A DNA stretch of 64,000 nt, from positions 186,001 to 250,000 of the forward strand of contig NZ_JABXWI010000003.1 in NCBI RefSeq assembly GCF_014930365.1, in the 5' to 3' direction. The notes below the pieces were generated by a model. That model did not search any database. It worked only from the letters and a program-made list of their open reading frames with translations, and was not told where the DNA came from. This DNA is from Streptomyces caniscabiei. Lineage in GTDB: Bacteria > Actinomycetota > Actinomycetes > Streptomycetales > Streptomycetaceae. The translations under genes were made by a program, and so were the position numbers. This document shows positions 60,020 to 64,000 of the stretch, in pieces. Position 1 is the first letter of the stretch. Each line of letters starts with the position of its first letter.

Positions 60020-60763
60020 ATGGTCAGGAAGCCGGTCCTCCTCGTCGTCGCCCACGGCAGCCGCGACCCGCGGCACGCCGCGACCGTGCACGCCCTGGTG
60101 GGGCGGGTACGGGCGATGCGCCCCGGGCTGCGCGTGGAGACCGGCTTCCTGGAGTTCAACCTCCCCTCGGTCCAGGGGGTGCTGGAGTCGCTGGCGGCGG
60201 AGGGCGTACGGGACGTGGTGGCCCTGCCGCTGGTGCTGACCCGCGCCTTCCACGCCAAGGCCGACATCCCGGCGGTCCTGCGCGCGGCACCGCCGGGTCT
60301 GCGCGTCCGTCAGGCGGAGGTGCTCGGCCCGTCGCCCCTGCTGCTGTCGGCCCTCGAACGCCGGCTGCAGGAGGCGGGGCTGAGCCCCGCCGACAAGTCC
60401 TCGACCGGGGTCGTGCTGGCCGCGGCGGGGTCCACCGACCCGGAGGCGATCGCGGTGATCGCAGAAATCGCGCGGGAGTGGCGGCACACCGGTTGGTGCG
60501 CCGTGCGACCCGCGTTCGCCTCCGCGTCCTTCCCGCGCACGGAGGACGCCGTACGGGAGCTGCGGGCGCTCGGCTGCGCGCGGGTGGCCGTGGCGCCGTA
60601 CGTCATCGCGCCCGGCCGGCTGCCGGACCGGATCGTCGCCGGGGCCGAGGCGGCGGGCGCGGACGTCCTGGCCGAGGTACTCGGCCCCGCCCCCGAACTG
60701 GCCGCGCTGCTGCTGCGCCGGTACGCCGGCGCGCTCCGGCAGGGTCAGCTCACCGCGGCCTGA
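60020..60763 (+). CDS. Sirohydrochlorin chelatase family protein (CbiX/SirB-like)
   Basis: 247 aa with two tandem CbiX-like halves. The first has the metal-binding VVAHGSRDP and TRAFHAKADIP (His residues), the second AAAGSTDPEA and SFPRTEDAV with weaker conservation. Inserts iron (or cobalt) into sirohydrochlorin. At the end of the sulfur locus it would make the sirohaem that sulfite reductase needs. Starts 5 bp after the permease gene. Confidence 0.9.
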   Translation: MVRKPVLLVVAHGSRDPRHAATVHALVGRVRAMRPGLRVETGFLEFNLPSVQGVLESLAAEGVRDVVALPLVLTRAFHAKADIPAVLRAAPPGLRVRQAEVLGPSPLLLSALERRLQEAGLSPADKSSTGVVLAAAGSTDPEAIAVIAEIAREWRHTGWCAVRPAFASASFPRTEDAVRELRALGCARVAVAPYVIAPGRLPDRIVAGAEAAGADVLAEVLGPAPELAALLLRRYAGALRQGQLTAA

Positions 60764-60920
60764 GTCGCGGTCGGCACCCTGCTGTCCCGCCCTCTCGGAC
60801 ACCGCCCTTCCGGACACTGCCCCTTGGGCCACTTTCGCCTCAGCTGCACCTCAACTCCCTTGTAGCGCACACCCGTCGGGCGACAGCCTGGGTGAGCGCC
60901 ATCAAACGGGAGGAACTCAC

Positions 60921-61130
60921 GTGCGACTCAAGACCACCGCGGCCACGGCCGTCGCCCCCCGGCTGACGGTCACCAACCAGAAGACCTGGCACAACGACAA
61001 GTACCCGAAGGTCAAGCGGGACGACTACGTCGAGGTCACCAAGAAGACGAAGAAGAACGGCCACGCCTGCGCGGCCCTCTACCTCGGCCCGTCGTCCCAT
61101 TACCCGGCGTGGATGGCCTGCATCAACTAG
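60921..61130 (+). CDS. Small hypothetical protein, possibly missing its signal peptide
   Basis: 69 aa from GTG after GGGAGGA (7-base gap). It starts like a secreted protein (RLKTTAATAVAP) but moves at once into mature-type sequence with Lys/Tyr-rich KYPKVKRDDYVEVTKKTKKN and two Cys (HACAALYLG, WMACIN) that could form a disulfide. The hydrophobic core expected after the first residues is absent, suggesting an internal deletion or an unusual export route. I know no family. Confidence 0.55.
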   Translation: MRLKTTAATAVAPRLTVTNQKTWHNDKYPKVKRDDYVEVTKKTKKNGHACAALYLGPSSHYPAWMACIN

Positions 61131-61147
61131 CCGTCCCTCGGCAGCCG

Positions 61148-61750
61148 TCAGCGGGACGTGGTCAGCCGCGGGTCCCGTCCGCTCGACGCCAGCGCACGGT
61201 CGAAGGCCGGTGCGTCGGGCGGGACCGGGACCGGGTCCGCGAAGCCGTCGTACTGGCGGTAGAGGTCGCCGTGGGTCTCCACGACCGTGAGGACGAACCG
61301 GGCGGCGTCGTCCGAGATCCGCAGGCGCTGCCCGGTGGCCGCCGCAATGTCCCAGCCGTGGACGGCCATCTCCTTGATGACCATGCCGGCGATACCGGCG
61401 GCGGGGAACGGGCCCATGCCGAGGTCGATGTCCCCCTCCCACACGGACGGGTCGGCCCAGGCCGCGACCGCGCGGTCCAGCTGGGCGGCGTAGGCCTCGG
61501 CCCAGTCGGGGTCGGCGGTGAAGTCCCGCCCGGTCGTCTCCTCGGGCAGGGGCGTGCGCAGGGCCCGGTGTTCCAGGCCGTAGGCGGTGTAGAGCACCCA
61601 GTGGTTGACCAGCGCCCGGACGTCCCAGTCACCGCAGTGGCTGGGACGGTCGAGCTGGTCCGCCGTGACGCCCCGGGCGATCCGGGCCGCCTCGGCGGCG
61701 CATTCGGCCATGTACGGGTGGTGCGGGTGCGTGCTGTCGTCGTGGCTCAT
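61148..61750 (-). CDS. TIGR03086/mycothiol-dependent-type maleylpyruvate isomerase fold protein
   Basis: 200-aa DinB/MDMPI-fold protein. LDRPSHCGDWDVRALVNHWV is the usual motif that supplies metal His residues, and VIKEMAVHGWDIAAATGQ the second His region. Members are often annotated TIGR03086 metal-binding proteins and may be thiol-dependent enzymes. Start chosen at MSHDD. Convergent with the small ORF at 60921. Confidence 0.82.
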   Translation of the reverse strand: MSHDDSTHPHHPYMAECAAEAARIARGVTADQLDRPSHCGDWDVRALVNHWVLYTAYGLEHRALRTPLPEETTGRDFTADPDWAEAYAAQLDRAVAAWADPSVWEGDIDLGMGPFPAAGIAGMVIKEMAVHGWDIAAATGQRLRISDDAARFVLTVVETHGDLYRQYDGFADPVPVPPDAPAFDRALASSGRDPRLTTSR

Positions 61751-61813
61751 ACGGACCACGCTAGGGACGGCACGCCCGGACCTCTTGAACAAACGCGACG
61801 CACGGGCGTCCGG

Positions 61814-62362
61814 TCAGCCGGTCCGTGTCAGCTCCGCCAGCTTCACCACCGTGTTCCAGTTGCGGGTGGTGGCGACCAGGCCCTTCAGGAGGCGGGGCCT
61901 CGACAGGGTCTCCGCGAGCTTGGAGCGGCCGAGGCCCTCGGGGGCGTACAGATACAGCACCCGGTCGCCGATCCTGAACTCCTCGGGCAGGAAAGCCGGT
62001 TGGTCGATCCCCTCGAAGCGGGTGGCGTCCACCGTCTCCGACAGATACGTCACGTGCAGCTGCTTGCCCTCCAGCTCCGCCGCCGGGAACGGGCACGCCT
62101 CCCGGACGGCCTCCAGGTACGTGTGGTCGCGCACCAGGACGTCCACGGTGAAGCCGAAGTGTTTCTCGATGGCGGCCGTGATCTCGGCGGCGTGCGAGTT
62201 CTCGTCGCCGTGGTCGCTGGTGAAGACCGCGTTGCCGCTCTGGAGGTAGGTGGCCACACCGTCGTGGCCGAGGCCGGTCAGGAGGGCGCGGAGGTCGGCC
62301 ATCGGGACCTTCTTGCTGCCACCCACGTTGATCCCGCGCAGGAGCGCCGCGTACGTCGTCAT
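61814..62362 (-). CDS. DUF1697-family protein
   Basis: 182 aa. MTTYAALLRGINVGGSKKVP and the YLQSGNAVFTS stretch are the signature beginning of DUF1697; the end WNTVVKLAELTRTG also fits. Cytoplasmic, function unknown. It lies 63 bp upstream of, and in line with, the TIGR03086-like gene and is possibly co-transcribed with it. Confidence 0.88.
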   Translation of the reverse strand: MTTYAALLRGINVGGSKKVPMADLRALLTGLGHDGVATYLQSGNAVFTSDHGDENSHAAEITAAIEKHFGFTVDVLVRDHTYLEAVREACPFPAAELEGKQLHVTYLSETVDATRFEGIDQPAFLPEEFRIGDRVLYLYAPEGLGRSKLAETLSRPRLLKGLVATTRNWNTVVKLAELTRTG

Positions 62363-62598
62363 GGGCTCACGATAGGCACCGCACGGCCGGTCCACCCTGA
62401 GGTGGGGCCCCGAGAACCCGAGATGGGTGTAAGGGGCCGCTGTCCTCCCTGGTGGGGAGGGAGCGGGGTCCGCGCGGAGGACCCGGGGGCGGTGGGGTTC
62501 ACCGGACAGCACGACGAGATGCCCTTATCCGGCTCATACCTTCGAAACGAAAGGTGGCGGCAGGGGGTCGCCATCACATACGAGGGGGCTGGCCCGTC

Positions 62599-64000
62599 AT
62601 GGGGAACGGAGAGATACGGGTGCGGGGGATCGCCGCCCGGGCGGGCGGCTGGAGCGCCCGGCACCGCTGGGCGGCCGTCGGGGTCTGGTTGCTGTTCGTC
62701 GTGCTGGCGATGGGCATCGGCTCGGCGATGGGCTCGGTCGCGGTCAAGGACAGCGACCAGCTCAAGGGGGAGACGAGCGCGGCCGCGCACATCGTGGAGG
62801 AGGCCGGGATCGAGGAGCCGGCCGGTGAGACGGTCCTGGTCCAGGCGAAGGACGACGCCACCCGGGCCACGGATCCCGCGTTCCGGGCCGCCGTGGCGGA
62901 GGTGATGAAGGCCGTCGAGCGGACCGGGAAGGTCGCGGACGTGACCTCGCCGTACGACACGGGGACGATCTCGAAGGACGGCCGCAGCGCCCTGGTGCAG
63001 TTCGACGTGCGGGGCGCCTCGGACACCGCGGGCGAGCGGATCGAGCCGGTGCTGGACGCCGTCGCGGACGTCCAGAAGGAGCACGGGACGCTGCGGATCG
63101 AGGAGATCGGCGGCGCCTCCATGATGAAGACGTTCGACGACGCCTTCGGGGACGACTTCCGGCAGGCCGAGTACTCGGCCGTGCCGGTGGCGCTCGGCAT
63201 CCTGCTGATCGCGTTCGGCGCGGTCGTCGCGGCGCTGCTGCCGGTGGCGCTGGCGATGACCGCGATCATCGCGACGATGGGTCTGATGGCCATCGTCAGC
63301 CACGCGATCCCGATGAGCGACACCGCCAGTTCCGTGATGCTGCTGGTGGGTCTGGCCGTCGGCGTGGACTACTGCCTGTTCTATCTGCGCCGTGAGCGCG
63401 AGGAGCGGGCGGCGGGCCGGGACGCGCAGGCCGCGCTGCGGGTGGCCGCAGCGACCAGTGGCCGCGCCATCGTCGTCTCCGGTGTCACGGTGTGCGTGGC
63501 GATGGCGGGCATGCTGTTCACCGGGCTCGCCGAGTTCGAGGCGATGGGCCTGGCGTCCCTGATGGTCGTCGCCGTCGCGATGGTCGGTTCGGTCACGGTG
63601 CTGCCCGCGCTGCTGTCGCTGCTGGGCGAGCGGGTGGAGAAGGGGCGCATCCCGTTCCTGCACCCGGACAAGCGGCGGAGGAACGGCCGTTCGGGAGGCG
63701 GCGGTTCGGAGAGCCGTTTCTGGAACGCCGTCCTCAGGGTCGTGCTCGCCAAGCCGGCGCTGTCGCTGGTCGTGGCGACCGGCGCGCTGCTCGCCGTGGC
63801 GGCGCCCGCGATCGAAATGAAGACGCAGAACCTGACGCTGGACCAGGAGTTCGGCGACTCGCTGCCGATCGTGCAGACCTACAACCGGGTCAACGAGGCC
63901 TTCCCCGGCGGTTCCGAACCGGCCGAGGTGGTCGTGAAGGCGAAGGACATCGACGCCCCCGAGGTGCGGGCGGCGCTGGCCGACTTCAAGAAGGAGGCCG
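62599..64000 (+). CDS. MMPL-family transporter, cut by window end
   Basis: The first 467 residues of a RND/MMPL membrane protein. Helix 1 (HRWAAVGVWLLFVVLAMGIG) is followed by an extracellular domain, then helices 2-6 with VGVDYCLFYLRREREERAAG and SGVTVCVAMAGMLFTGLAEF, the core containing the Asp-Tyr pair for proton use. A second extracellular domain begins at the window edge. The full protein would be around 700 aa or more. Such proteins export lipids or drugs. Upstream 62538-62555 has an imperfect inverted repeat that could bind a TetR-type regulator. Confidence 0.93.
   Translation, partial: MGNGEIRVRGIAARAGGWSARHRWAAVGVWLLFVVLAMGIGSAMGSVAVKDSDQLKGETSAAAHIVEEAGIEEPAGETVLVQAKDDATRATDPAFRAAVAEVMKAVERTGKVADVTSPYDTGTISKDGRSALVQFDVRGASDTAGERIEPVLDAVADVQKEHGTLRIEEIGGASMMKTFDDAFGDDFRQAEYSAVPVALGILLIAFGAVVAALLPVALAMTAIIATMGLMAIVSHAIPMSDTASSVMLLVGLAVGVDYCLFYLRREREERAAGRDAQAALRVAAATSGRAIVVSGVTVCVAMAGMLFTGLAEFEAMGLASLMVVAVAMVGSVTVLPALLSLLGERVEKGRIPFLHPDKRRRNGRSGGGGSESRFWNAVLRVVLAKPALSLVVATGALLAVAAPAIEMKTQNLTLDQEFGDSLPIVQTYNRVNEAFPGGSEPAEVVVKAKDIDAPEVRAALADFKKEA

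Noticed and set aside
1..64000. tRNA, rRNA, prophage or integrase attachment sites
   Set aside because: I found no tRNA-like cloverleaf, no integrase or phage structural genes, and no flanking direct repeats around the NACHT or NRPS regions that I could detect by eye.

Overview
The window comes from a high-GC actinomycete, almost certainly a Streptomyces. Codon third positions are strongly G/C, there are many GTG starts, ATGA/GTGA overlaps and Tat signals, and the gene content is typical (MalF/MalG permeases without their own ATPase, LacI regulators, GAF and NACHT proteins). I could run no searches, so family names come from motifs read in the translations.

Layout. 1-3572: DrrA/DrrB-type ABC exporter and a DUF4097 protein on the minus strand, diverging from an unusual two-HTH regulator across a promoter full of GTTGC/GCAAC repeats. 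3594-22072: a carbohydrate-utilisation region. On the minus strand are a sugar ABC importer (13735-15084 binding protein, two permeases), a GH28-like beta-helix enzyme, two alginate-lyase-like secreted proteins (the larger split by a frameshift in a 7-base homopolymer) and a carboxylesterase. On the plus strand are a 2-hydroxyacid dehydrogenase, a second sugar importer and a GH43 enzyme. Several LacI-type palindromes lie in the gaps.

22329-28173: the most unusual part. A membrane NACHT NTPase converges, 11 bp apart, on two overlapping minus-strand genes. One is a trypsin-like protease with an extra N-terminal domain. The other is a single protein with a trypsin-like protease followed by a complete but catalytically altered GroEL-like chaperonin. 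I read these as a three-component protease/NTPase/chaperonin system, possibly defensive or for regulated cell death.

28475-36423: LacI regulator, LTA-synthase-like membrane protein with a long Glu/Pro repeat domain, lipoprotein, VOC protein, AraC-type and DUF2087 regulators, a decayed stretch with an amidase remnant, and a YihY/BrkB membrane protein. 36993-45300: a non-ribosomal peptide cluster whose carrier-plus-membrane module looks like epsilon-poly-L-lysine synthetase without its adenylation domain. It is followed by a separate adenylation-carrier protein, a TauD/SyrP-like oxygenase and the SbnB/SbnA pair that makes L-2,3-diaminopropionate. An AidB-like acyl-CoA dehydrogenase, a GAF regulator, a secreted protein and a GNAT acetyltransferase follow.

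51072-60763: assimilatory sulfur operon. It has a 27-residue leader peptide containing one Cys, sulfite reductase, two tiny proteins, APS reductase, APS kinase, ATP sulfurylase CysD/CysN, a sulfonate/sulfur-ester-type ABC importer and a sirohydrochlorin chelatase that can supply the sirohaem of the reductase. 60921-64000: small ORF, TIGR03086-like protein, DUF1697 protein and an MMPL transporter cut off by the window end.
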